From contig OZ024724.1 in assembly GCA_964016875.1 (NCBI GenBank), positions 32,139,786 through 32,203,785 on the forward strand: a DNA stretch of 64,000 bases, in the 5' to 3' direction. Shown here in pieces: positions 9,976-20,280 of the stretch (positions are counted from its first letter, which is position 1; each line of letters starts with the position of its first letter). Made by a program: the position numbers and the translations under genes. The notes beneath the pieces are model-generated. The model had not been told where the DNA came from and did no database searches. It was given only the letters and a program-made list of their open reading frames with translations. This DNA comes from Fallopia convolvulus. Lineage: Eukaryota > Streptophyta > Magnoliopsida > Caryophyllales > Polygonaceae.

Positions 9976-11234
9976 GTCCGAATGGCTGAAAAAGCACCCG
10001 TATAATATGTGATATTTCACTTAACCATCCGTATTTTGAATAATTACTAAGAACCACCCATATTATATCCTCCATTAGTGATTCACCACCCACAACCCAC
10101 ATCCGTTTGTTTCCGTCAAAAATTGTGTGACATGGCATTTGTTTTTAATTTTTTTTGTCAAACTTGTCACACCACTTTTTTTAATTTTATTTTGGTTTTC
10201 CTTTGTTTTTTCTTTTTCTCTTTTTTCTTTTTCCTCTCTCTCCTCCCCTCTCTTTTCTTTCTACGCACCCCGACCCCTTTGTTCTTTCTTCCTCCTTCTC
10301 CATCTCTCAACTTCAGTACTACAATCTCCCTCACCAATAGCCAACCACCTTCTCCATCTCTCAACTTCAGTACTTCACCCTCCCTCACCAATAGCCAACC
10401 ACATTCTCCTCTATCTCCCATCTCTTGCTCCAGATCTGACCGAGAAGCACTATGACTCCATCTTCGAGGGCATCGACGACAACCACAATGGCACCGCCGA
10501 CCGCGTCGAGTTCCGATCCGAGATCCACAAGATTATGCTTGTAATCACCGATGACCTCGGTTTTGATGCATTTCTTATGGTTTCTCTTCAAATATCCAAA
10601 TGGTTATTCTTCCCCCATTTTTCTAGGGTTTTCTCTTCAGATCTGATTGCTAGATCTAAGGGCGAGGGTGAAGAATTCGTTCTTCGAGTCCATGGTCACG
10701 TCATAATTCTCTCTGGTTGCTTCCTATGTCGGAGGTGAATAATTCGATTTCGGAATTCTGGCAGTGGAGATTCTTGTCATTCCGTCTTGATTCCGAAGGT
10801 GAAGAATTCAAAATATGAGTTCGGTTTTGGATCTCGATTTCGTCCTGATTCTCTCTAGTTCCTTGCATTTTTTTAGCGATGAAGATCTAGATTTTGGATC
10901 TGGTCTGTGGTGGACGGATGGTAAAGAATCTGCATTCTTTCTTTGGTAATGTGTTGAAAAAAAACAAGGCAGAAGACCAAACCAAAAAGGAAAAAGAAAA
11001 AAGAAAAAAAACAAGGAAGAAGGGTAAAATTAATTCCATTTAGCAAGATTTGACAAAAAATATTAAAAATAATAGCCATGTCACACAATTTCTAACGGAA
11101 ACAAACGGATTTAGGTTGTGGTTGGTGAATCACTAACAGAGGATATAATATGAGTGGTTATCAGTAATTATTCAAAATACGGATGGTTAAGTGAAATATC
11201 GCATATTATACGGGTGGTTTTCAGCCATTTGGCC
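9976..11234. mobile_element. Pack-MULE (non-autonomous Mutator-like element)
   Basis: Long terminal inverted repeats of about 190 bp (9976-10171 and 11044-11234) start GTCCGAATGGCTGAAA on one side and GGCCAAATGGCTGAAA on the other strand. They are flanked by a 9-bp duplication, AAGTAATTA, at 9967-9975 and 11235-11243. Long TIRs with a 9-bp duplication define MULEs. The interior has no transposase but carries a gene-like piece (see 10421-10738), making it a Pack-MULE. A 53-54 bp tandem duplication lies at about 10291-10398. The TIRs agree over most positions by eye, so insertion is not very old. Confidence 0.9.
10421..10738 (+). pseudogene. Captured EF-hand gene fragment inside the Pack-MULE
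   Basis: An open frame runs through the MULE interior. The stretch beginning SLAPDLTEKHYDSIFEGID contains a complete 12-residue EF-hand loop, DDNHNGTADRVE (10475-10510): acidic or Asn at positions 1, 3 and 5, Gly at 6 and Glu at 12. It is followed by FRSEIHKIM, an exiting helix. This resembles plant EF-hand proteins in which the loop is followed by a K-I-M-L-A helix, though I cannot name the parent gene. After about 10600 the frame is probably intron or promoter sequence of the donor. Base composition here is higher in GC than the flanks. Whether it is transcribed is unknown. Confidence 0.65.
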
Positions 11235-11253
11235 AAGTAATTATTGTTAATAC

Positions 11254-11700
11254 CTCCTCTCGTTAACTCCCTCCTTCTCCGACCTTGGATCTTCCCCTCT
11301 TCCCTCACTCACCGCCAGAGCCCCACCACTAGAGAGGCCCGGGTTCAACAAACCGCCTCTTGAGCACCCTATTCCATATCCTCTCGCCTGACTCCTTTTG
11401 TCAATAGCCCCACCGTCTTCTTTTCTTTCATCCCTCTCTTCTCACTCCCGCCTATCACCATAGCAACTGGAGTGCCCACACCGCACTAGTGCTACACGTG
11501 TACGACCAACATACCACGACTGTTTCCCCGCATAAACACTCCTCAACATTGTCGGTCTTCATCGCCTTCTTCTTTTCACTTTCGACCCCCAGTAAATGCA
11601 TCTCCGTGCACTCCACTATAGTGTCTAATCCACCCTTACCTGAGCTCCACCATCAATACCAGAAGGTTGAATTCAGATTAAAATCGATTTGGTAAGAAAT
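11254..11700 (+). other. Leader of element F ORF3 region with splice donor
   Basis: A pyrimidine-rich, GC-richer leader comparable in place and composition to 23880-24200 of B. It ends at a strong splice-donor-like junction, ATTTG|GTAAGAAAT, with GT at 11692. In B the equivalent site is CTTTG|GTGTTAATT. No coding sequence for ORF3 follows; AT-rich DNA and the Helitron take its place. Confidence 0.4.
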
Positions 11701-12842
11701 TCCTAAATCCTTATTTTGTTTCTTGGTAAATTTGGTATAATTGAGTTATCCTTGCACTCTGATATGCAAATTGTGGTGGGTGCTTCTTTGATGGTGATTT
11801 GCTTTGTGTTTGATTTGTCCCGTGATGAATTTGGGTTGAAATAGGCATAAAGGAGAGACTCAGTCGTTTGAGTTGATAATGAAAGTGGTTTTGAGGCCAT
11901 GTTGCTGAATTGATAGTCTTTTTAAGGGCATAACATTGAATTGGTAGTTTATGTTCTTGCTTAGGTGAATTTGCTGTGAAATTGCAATCTTAACAACACT
12001 AAATGTTATCCCTCAAGGATAAATAAATGCATTAATCTCTCCTTTCAATCCACTCCAAATAAAATATGAAATCTCCCTATATATTCAGTCTCCTCCCTAT
12101 ATATTCAATCTCCCCCAAATAAAGTATAAAATATTATCCAAATAAGATATGACAACCTTCTGGATGCTGAGTACAAATCTCCAGTTCACGTTAAACCGTA
12201 CAAATCTTCAAACCTATAACTTCATTTTCCACCTATTATTTCTTCACATCAAACCGTACAAATGTTATTACTATGGCCACTATTAAAATTACATACATGA
12301 TTATCTAATCATCCACACTCATAAAATCATTAAACACATTATTAAGATTAATAATATATATCTCCTACAACAACTAATACATGTAATTTGCATTCTCTCT
12401 TCATAAAATAAATAAACCGTTTAAATGTGTTTTCTCTTCATTATTTATTTCCAAAAACTAAAGCATTTAATTAGTATTTTTATTCTAATTTATATAACAT
12501 ACCCAATTATCTATGTCCAATTATAAAATTATTACCTATAGACCGTCCAATGGACGGGCCAAGCCTTCTAGTTCTTTGTAAAGCTTTCTCTAATCTAACC
12601 TACATGTAAATTTGTATTTTTTTACATTCAATGCTTTGAATTTAAAGCATTCAATTGCCTCTTATAGATATAATGTCATATATATCTTACATACTATACC
12701 TTAACCTTTTGACCTTCCACACATAATATTTACTCAATATCTTACATCAATCATATATACTTATCTTTGTCTCTAGGGTTTTCACACATAATACTTACTT
12801 ATTATCATACAACATACATCATACATCATACACACTTAGGGT
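11700..12842. other. AT-rich sequence ending in the first Helitron terminus
   Basis: No gene is supported. The first part probably belongs to the ORF3 intron of F. From about 11990 the sequence changes to an AT-rich body that ends at the Helitron terminus at 12571. A possible 5' end (A|TC at about 11980) is not distinctive enough to call. Confidence 0.35.
12543..12571 (+). mobile_element. Helitron 3' terminus (internal copy)
   Basis: Hairpin CCGTCC-AAT-GGACGG (12543-12557), then ten bases, then CTAG (12568-12571) followed by T. This is the standard Helitron 3' end, a small hairpin about ten bases before CTRR with insertion between A and T. It has the same layout and the same AGCCTTCTAGTT tail as the copy at 15471. 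Confidence 0.75.
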
Positions 12843-14395
12843 GCGTTTGGTTGTGCTTATATGGTGTGCTTATCAGCACAAAAATGCTTATTTGCAGAAA
12901 TAGAAAATAAGCATTGTCGACCGCACTTTGCTTACCGATTTTAAGCAAAGTGTAACCACATGCTTATAACCGAAAAAAATAATCAACATCCCCCATGCTT
13001 ATCGATTTAAGCATGCTTATTCCCCAAAAGTGTAAGCACGTGGGCCCCCCTTTAAATTTTTTTTACTTACCCCCTACCCACAATTTCTCTCTCTCTTGTA
13101 TCTCTCTCTTGTCTCTCACGCCCAACTCTCTCGCCATTAACGATCCTCCATTGATGCCCTCTTACCCCCCCCCCCCCACGAGACGCCATTGAAGCCCCAC
13201 TTGCAGTCGTCCTCCACTAAACTGATAAACAAGTTCATTCAACTGATAAACAACCGTCGGTGCCATTAACGATTTTATCCAAATTTTTCTTCCATTGAAG
13301 AACTCTTCATCCCCAGCGCCATCGTATCTTCTCTGCGTCGTTTATTCGGCTAAAAAATTAACAAGGCGCCCTAGGAAGGAGAACCAGAGAGTGATCCGGA
13401 CAGAACGAAAGACTCTAGAGAAATAATTCTTCAGTGCTGGCAAATATCTTCTCTGCGTCGTCAAAGCCTACAAATTCGCCGCCGATATTGATGGGTTTGA
13501 GCTTGTCCTTCTCAATTGAATCTTGAATATATCTTCTCAATTAATTGAATTTTGAGCTTGTCTTTCTCAATTGAATTTTTTTAGTCCAATTCAGATCTTA
13601 ATTGGATTTTTTTAGTCCAGACTCGGGAGAATGAAACAAAGAGAGAATCTGGGCGATGGACTCGGGAGAATGAAATCTTCAAAAGCAAAGAGAGAATCTG
13701 GACGATGGACTCGGGAGAATGAATTCTTCACCGCCGGCACCGGATTTTGTTCTTTGCCTCGTCAAAGTCTACAAATGTGTCTCATAAGTAGGTTGCAGGT
13801 CCAAAGTTCATTCAACTGATAAACAACCCAAAGAAGGTGAACCAGAGAGAAAATTCGGACAGAACGACGGACTCGGGTGAAAGAACACCACCGACAGTCA
13901 GAGAATCCGGACAGAACGACAAACTCGGAAGAATGAATCAGGACGGCCGATGGACTCGGGAGAACAATCAAGCGGCCGGAGAACTCTGGAGAACAAATCA
14001 GGACGGACGACGGACTCGAGAGAAAGAATCAGGATTGACTGTGGACTCGGGAGAAAGAAATTCTTCACCTTCGGCGGTTGTCTTCTCTGCCTCGTCAATT
14101 CAACAAATGAACCAGAGAGAGAATACGAATGGAACATAGAGGCCCAAGTTCATTCAGGCCCATGTTAGTTCATAGAGGCCCAAGTTGTTTTAAGGAAAAT
14201 TTTGACCTTTCATTTATTATCTTTTAAAAATCAGCAAACCCTCCAACCGAACACCACTTGCTTACAACAGAAATAAGTTTTTACTTACAAGCATCAGAAA
14301 TATTTTTTTACTTATCAGCACAATCCACTTTAAGTAACTTATCGGCACAATTTACTTATAAGTAACTTGTCAGCAAAGTTTACCCGAACGCACAC
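12839..14395. mobile_element. PIF/Harbinger-type non-autonomous element
   Basis: The left end is GGGTGCGTTTGGTT and the right end, read on the other strand, is GTGTGCGTTCGGGT. The element is flanked by TTA at 12836-12838 and 14396-14398. Three-base TTA duplications with GGG-rich TIRs are typical of PIF/Harbinger and Tourist elements. The subterminal parts share inverted words (CTTATCAGCACAA, AAGTAACTT). The 1557-bp body encodes no transposase; its interior (13370-14140) contains about ten imperfect repeats built on GGACTCGGGAGAA and CCAGAGAGAGAAT. Confidence 0.75.
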
Positions 14396-14398
14396 TTA

Positions 14399-15442
14399 AT
14401 CTTAGTCTCTTAGTCTTCCACACATGATATTTACTTAATATCATACATAATACATACATGACCTTAGCATCACAGTCTTCCCCTATAATATCACGCCTAT
14501 ATTTTTATATTACAAAACCTTTTATAAAAATTATAATAAAAAATATGAAATTAATCATTTTATGAAATCAAAATAAATTATTAGTAGATATAGAATAGGT
14601 TTCATAATCTTAAGTAGAAAAAGTGAACACTAAAAAGAATTAGTAGGAATTAAAAATAAGTGCAGAGATCAATAATTCAATTAGATCGTGGAATATGTTT
14701 AAAGAAGCAACAAATAAATTCATAATGTCATTGAAAAAATTATAATGTCTCATTTTTGTATAGTTCATCATATAGTCTCTACCTTTTTTTAATATACCTC
14801 ATTTTGATTAATAAAAAAATATTTTTATATATTATAGTACTCAACTTTTTTTTATTAAAATCGCATAGTACTCTACAGTTATAACAAAAAATAGTAAATT
14901 AGCACATTTAATTAGGAATCTCTTTATCTTTCACAATCAATGACATCCTTATATTTTTTCTTTTTCTTAATTAAAAAAACGTCAAAAATATTTAATTAGG
15001 AATCCAAAGTGATGACATCCCTATATATTTTTCTTTCTTCTTAATCAAATGAAAAAAAAAATTCAACTTCATATGGACAAAAAAAATGAAGCTAATTTAA
15101 TTTGGAATCTAAAGTGACAAAATAACACATTTGATGACTATTATGGTTCAACTTGAAGACAATTTAGTTCTTAATAAGGTTGAATGTCAACTTGAAGGGT
15201 TTATTCCTCACCCCTTTCAACTCATTACTTTTGATGATATTCTAAAGACTTGATCGGTCAACATTTTAGGATCGAGTAACATTTCTCACTTTGTTTTATT
15301 TTCTCAACCTATTTATTCACTCCTAAATTTATGTAAGGGAATGATAAAATATTGTTTGACCATAATAAAATATTGTTGATACATAATATCCGACATAACC
15401 AAAATATAAACACATAAAAACATTATAAGTAAGATTATTGAC
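14399..15442. other. AT-rich Helitron body
   Basis: Very AT-rich DNA without supported genes. It contains two phrases of the form TTAATTAGGAATC...AAAGTGATGACATCC (about 14908-15030), suggesting local duplication. It ends at the Helitron terminus below. Confidence 0.4.
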
Positions 15443-15471
15443 CCGTGCGAAGCACGGACATAGCCTTCTAG
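15443..15471 (+). mobile_element. Helitron 3' terminus (outer copy)
   Basis: Hairpin CCGTGC-GAA-GCACGG (15443-15457), ten bases, then CTAG (15468-15471) and a flanking T. ACCCGTGCGAAGCACGG is a very common plant Helitron end. With the copy at 12571 it shows either one composite Helitron with two ends or two successive insertions of one family. Confidence 0.85.
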
Positions 15472-16508
15472 TTGGACTGAATTATTAGTGTTTTAATTAA
15501 CATGGGCATTCATTTAACTTTTGAATAAGTTTTGGGTTGATCAAATTATTGTGCTAATTGTGACGTTTGGGCTGACCTGAATGCTACATGGCCGCACTGT
15601 GCAATGGTTTATAATTGGATTAAAGCCTTAAGATGTGATGAGTTTTGTGATTGCATCTTTGAATAGGGATACTAGTAGCATTTAAAACCTCGTATATGTT
15701 GATTGACATTAGTTGTTGGTTGAACTTGTGTTTTGTCTGGGCACCAATTTACATCCTGCTCACACTTTATTTCATAGTTAATATTTCTTTCATAGGTTGT
15801 TAGCTGGTGGTGATAATTATGTTTGTAATTTTTGGTTGTATGTTGATTAATTTTGTTGACCAATGGAGTTGATGGATTCACTTTGTGATTAATCTTCTTA
15901 TTTATGATTTAGCTTGTATATTTGCTGAAATTAGTACCTCACTGAATCGAACCTACTTGCTAATTTGCAACTTATATCTTACCCATTAAATAAAATTTTA
16001 CAAAGTTGTTTGTTAGTGATGATTTGACGGTGAAGTAAATATGCTTTTGTTGATCGTGTATCGAACTTAGAAGAGTGATGTGATTAAGTTCCACTTTAGT
16101 CACTTTGAGCTGAAACTTTTTAGCCTTTCAAGCTATAGTTGTATAGACATTAAGCACAACCACTAGCTTTTCTCTCGGATTCATTGATTTTGCCTAAATG
16201 TCTTGCTATTTGGTGAGTTTCCTTTTGTTTTGTTTTTCTACATTAGGGACAATGTGGAATTTATGCTTGGGGAGGGATAAATTCATCTGTGGTTCCATTT
16301 GCAAATTTGTATGTATTTTTTGCCCATGATATCCATACATTGCATTAGCATATTAGGTGTTGGATATGAACCTTATGCCTTAGATCTTCTTTTTTATTTT
16401 GTTCAAAATGTTCCTTGAAAATTTATTAGTAGTTGATGCCCTAATTGATTTTGCTTGAAAATGAAAAAATATTAATATTTTGAAAATGTTTGAGTTCAAG
16501 TGACTTAT
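15472..16508 (+). other. Element F post-ORF3 region, first segment
   Basis: No coding sequence is visible. It is recognised as Athila tail by the hairpin and purine block at 16240-16280 (ACATT-AGGGAC-AATGT, then CTTGGGGAGGGA). It ends at CTTAT (16504-16508), the target duplication of element B, and continues at 27193 on the far side of B. Confidence 0.6.
16240..16255 (+). other. Internal purine-tract hairpin of element F
   Basis: ACATT-AGGGAC-AATGT, followed by GGAATTTATGCTTGGGGAGGG. It corresponds to TACATTG-GGGA-CAATGTA plus a purine tract in B, and to similar units in C, D and E. Confidence 0.55.
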
Positions 16509-17956
16509 TGATAGCATGCATTTAGACATAGTTTAGGACATGTTTACTTTCATGTTTTGAGTCTTTTTAGCTTAGTTTTGAGTTAGTTTTATGTTTGTTT
16601 CGTTTGTTTTCTTTGTTCGGTATCTACTCTTCTGTTGTGTGGATTTCAGGCTATTCTGGATGGAGATTCAAGAATTTCAAGGATCAAAGCTAAGAGGAGT
16701 GTTTCATGGTGCCTAAGTGATGAAGGACGGAGCTTACAAGTGGTTGCTCGGGGGCCAAGACGGAGCAAGAGCGGAAAAATGGAGAAAAGCCATCCCAGCG
16801 AGTACGTGACCAAGTACGTGACCAAGTACGTGGCCGGGTTCTCAACTACCCGACCAAGTACGTGGTCGGGTTCAAGACCGGGTTCTCCAAAAGAACCACC
16901 GAGTTTATGCAGTAACTTACCCGACCGGGTTCTTGCCCGGGTACGTGACTGGGTAGTTCCCCGTGTCGGGATTTGGGCCGACTTTGCATTATTTTTGTCT
17001 CTTAAAACACTATAACCCTAGTTTTTATAGAATGATTACGGATTATTGTTTCTAGTCTCTCTAGGTAGAACCCTAGTTGGAGATTATTGGAGATTTTTCT
17101 AGATCTGTTGGATTGAAGTTTGAATCGATTTGAAGACAATTTGGTATGTTGTTTATTGAATTTGATTTGCTTTCCTCCCTTCTCATGTTTAGCTAATTCT
17201 CTTATTCTGAGATTGGGTGAACCCAATGATGAAGTAGGTAGATCTAAATTGTGATGTTTGGTTGAATGGAAATTTGATTGTAGTTTGATTTAATCCTAGG
17301 TTGCTTTATGCCCTATTTGCTTTGCATATAGGATTCTTGTTATAATTTGAGACCGACAGGAGATAATCGTAACAGGATATTGATTTGATAAGTACCAAAA
17401 ACGTGTCTGAATGAGATCCCTAGGTATTAAACTAGAGAGTTATTTATGCAACAACAACTTAATTTCTCTTGTGTGAATTTCAACTATCGTAGTAGTTCTA
17501 GGGTTGAATAATTCAAGCGAAACGCGACAGCGAATGCTAGGTTATTTGTCTCTAGTCTCTAAAGAGCTTAAAGGGTCTAAAACTAATTAACCTTACGCGA
17601 CAGCGATTGTTAGTTGAGTCTAGGCACATTCACATATTTTCTGAAAAGGGGTTTGTGTTGGTTTAGATAGTGAGTTCCTTCAAACGACATTCAAGTTGAA
17701 ATCCAAATAAACATCATTTAAAAACTACTGAAACATTATTGTGGGGATCCTAATCTTGGAAGTTTTTCTCCACTGATATTCCTTTGTTATTCTTAATTAC
17801 TCGTTAACATTTACATTCAATCATAAACTATTTTCTTACTTATTTGGCTTGATCTACTAGTTTGAATATCAATTAATACTACAAAGTTCCCTGAGTTCGA
17901 CACCTTGATTACAACAACCGAACCGTACACTTGCGGTGTAGGAAAATAGCCTATCA
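16509..17956 (+). repeat. 5' LTR of element B
   Basis: Starts TGATAG and ends CTATCA, a perfect 6-bp terminal inverted repeat, 1448 bp long. CGGGT/ACCCG-type palindromes cluster at 16797-16965 together with GTACGTGACCAA tandem words. A candidate TATA region (CACTATAACCC) lies near 17009. Confidence 0.93.
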
Positions 17957-17962
17957 AGTTTT

Positions 17963-17980
17963 TGGCGCCGTTGCCGGGGA
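17963..17980 (+). promoter_or_regulatory. PBS of element B (tRNA-Asp type)
   Basis: TGGCGCCGTTGCCGGGGA, the full 18-base Athila form, six bases after the LTR end. Confidence 0.93.
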
Positions 17981-18081
17981 ACTTTTCAAGTATTGGTTGT
18001 GTTCCACAACCGGTAGATTAAGTCTTGTTTTATTTTTAATTTGTTTCTTTTTGGCTTTGGTTTCAGTTTGTTCTCCTTCTT

Positions 18082-20280
18082 ATGAGAAGAACTCTGAGCG
18101 CTAGTGCACTAAACAACTACAATTCTAAACCCGAGCGTGCTTTTCATAGGAGACGAAGAGAGCAAGGGGAAGCTGAAACCCAAGCTATGGAAGGCGATCA
18201 GGAAAATGCACAGCAACAATTGTTGTTGCAACAACAACGACAACTGAATGCTCAACCACCTATGACATTGGGTGATTATGTGTTGCCACGCCATCAAGGA
18301 CCCACAGCTGGTGTGGTCCGACCTCCAATTCAGGCCAGGAATTTTGAGCTGAAGCCATCTCTGATTAATATGGTTCAGCAGAATCAGTTTGGAGGTCTAC
18401 CTTCTGAGAATCCTCACCAACATCTCAACACTTTTCTGGAGCTTATGGATACGGTGAAGATTCATGATGTTTCTGATGACGCGCTTTATTTGCGCACCTT
18501 CTCATTCTCTCTAAGAGACAGGGCTAAAGCATGGTTCAAGGCCCTGCCTCGTGGCACTATCACTACATGGGATGAGTTGGCCAAAGCTTTCCTGACCAAG
18601 TATTTCCCACCTAAGAAGACTGCAGAGATGAGGAATCAGATCAGTTCATTTCATATGAAGGATGGGGAATCTCTTTATGAAGGTTGGGAGAGGTTCAAGG
18701 AGCTTCTATTGTTATGTCCTCACCATGGAATAGACAAGTGGGTGCTTCTTCACATTTTTTACAATGTTGTTGACAACACCACCAGGCTGCTCATTGACGC
18801 CTCATTTGGAGGTACTATTATGAAGATGAATGTTAATAATGCTTGGGATCAGATTGAGGACATTGCTCAACACACTCACTATTATAATGATGCTCGTTCT
18901 CTTCCAAGTTCTAAGAGATTAGCTGGGCTTTATGAAGTTGATAAAGAGACTTTGCACCAGGCACAGATTGATGCCATGACTTAGGAGATTAAGCAGTTGA
19001 AATTACAGATGAATGGTTCTCCTGTTTCTACTAGTGGAAGCCCTTCTCAAGTTGTTTCGAGTGTTGTTTGTCAGTTTTGTGGAGCTAGTGATCATACCAT
19101 CAAATCTTGTGAATTGTTTGCCTCTAAAGATGAACCACAAGAGGAGGAAGCGAACTACATGAATAACTTCAACAGGGGGCCTAGGAATGACCCATACTCT
19201 AATTCCTATAAGCCTGGTTGGAGGAATCATCCCAACTTCTCTTATGGTAATAATCAAGCACAACAGAGGCCACCTCCCGGATTTCCACCCAAAGCTCCTA
19301 CTTATCAAAATCAAGCTTCTCAACCCACTCAGAAACCGGCTTGGGAGACTGCTATTGAGAGCCTTGCCACTTCTATGAAGACTCTCACTGAAGAAGTAAG
19401 GGCCCAGGGAAAGAACTTGAAGATTATAGAACAACAGGTGGCTCAACAAGCTGCCAATGTTCCAAGGCCAGCCGGCCAATTTCTTGGGCATCCTGAGGTG
19501 AATCCTAAGGGTCAATTGAATGCTGTTACACTTAGGAATAGAAGAGAATTGGAGGATCCAAGGCCAAAGGAACCGAAGAAACATAGCAGTGAACCTGAAA
19601 AGCTTCAAGACGATGGAGAGAAGGAGAAAGAGGCTCCCTACATTCCACCTCCTCCTTACAAGCCTCCTCTCCCATTCCCACAAAGAAAAGCCAAAGCTCA
19701 GACTGAGAAGCAATACGGGAAGTTCTTAGAAGTGTTGAAGAAGCTCTACATCAATATTCCATTCACAGATGCTCTTCAACAAATGCCTGCTTATGTAAAG
19801 TTCCTAAAGGAGATATTATCAAATAAGAGGAAAATTGAGGGTTGTCAAAAGGTGTCCCTTAATCAAGACTGTAGCGCCCTTGTTCAAAATAAGTTGCCAC
19901 CTAAGCTTGGAGATCCTGGGAGCTTTTGTGTTCCCATTGTGATTGGCAATTGCACTTACAACGCGTTATGTGACTTGGGAGCTAGTGTGAGCTTAATTCC
20001 TCTTTCCATTTGCAAGAAGCTGGATCTTGGAGAACCTCAACCGGTAGATATGACTCTCTTCATGGCTGATAGATCTACTGCATCACCTACAGGTATCCTT
20101 GAGGATATCCCCATTCAGGTCGGTAAATTCTATGTACCTGTTGATCTTATAGTTCTTGATATGCAAGCTGATTTTTCCATTCCCATTATATTAGGAAGAC
20201 CTTTCTTAGCTACTGCTGTAACTCTTATTGATGTAAGAGAGGGTGTTCTTTCTTTTTCTATTGGGGGGGGAGAAAATTGA
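18082..20280 (+). pseudogene. gag-protease of element B, one internal stop
   Basis: One frame from the ATG at 18082 (MRRTLSASALNNYNSKPE). It is interrupted by TAG at 18982-18984 (DAMT-stop-EIKQ), where CAG (Gln) fits, i.e. a single C to T. Order: basic N-terminus; Gln-rich stretch; gag domain at residues 95-285 (NQFGGLPSENPHQHL, AWFKALPRGTITTWDEL, KYFPPKKTAEMRNQISSF); CCHC knuckle CQFCGASDHTIKSC (19069-19110); Pro/Gln-rich region; KPP-type linker; LYINIPFTDALQQMP; and protease with CDLGASVSLIP and IILGRPFLATA. At 20263-20270 a run of eight G changes frame. Gag forms the particle; the protease matures it. Confidence 0.88.

Noticed and set aside
10127..10420. N-terminal part of the long frame in the Pack-MULE as protein
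   Set aside because: It is the translation of TIR and pyrimidine-rich repeat DNA; only the EF-hand part is protein-like.
9963..11253. Copia right LTR truncated to 18 bases with duplication AATAC (9268-9272, 11249-11253)
   Set aside because: The 5-base match is short, and the LTR remainder does not align; a deletion ending exactly at the LTR edge would be required.
16797..16965. CRISPR-like or satellite array
   Set aside because: Units are palindromic and irregularly spaced, and the organism is a plant.
17963..17980. tRNA gene fragment
   Set aside because: It is the PBS, defined by position after the LTR; no cloverleaf is present here or elsewhere in the window.
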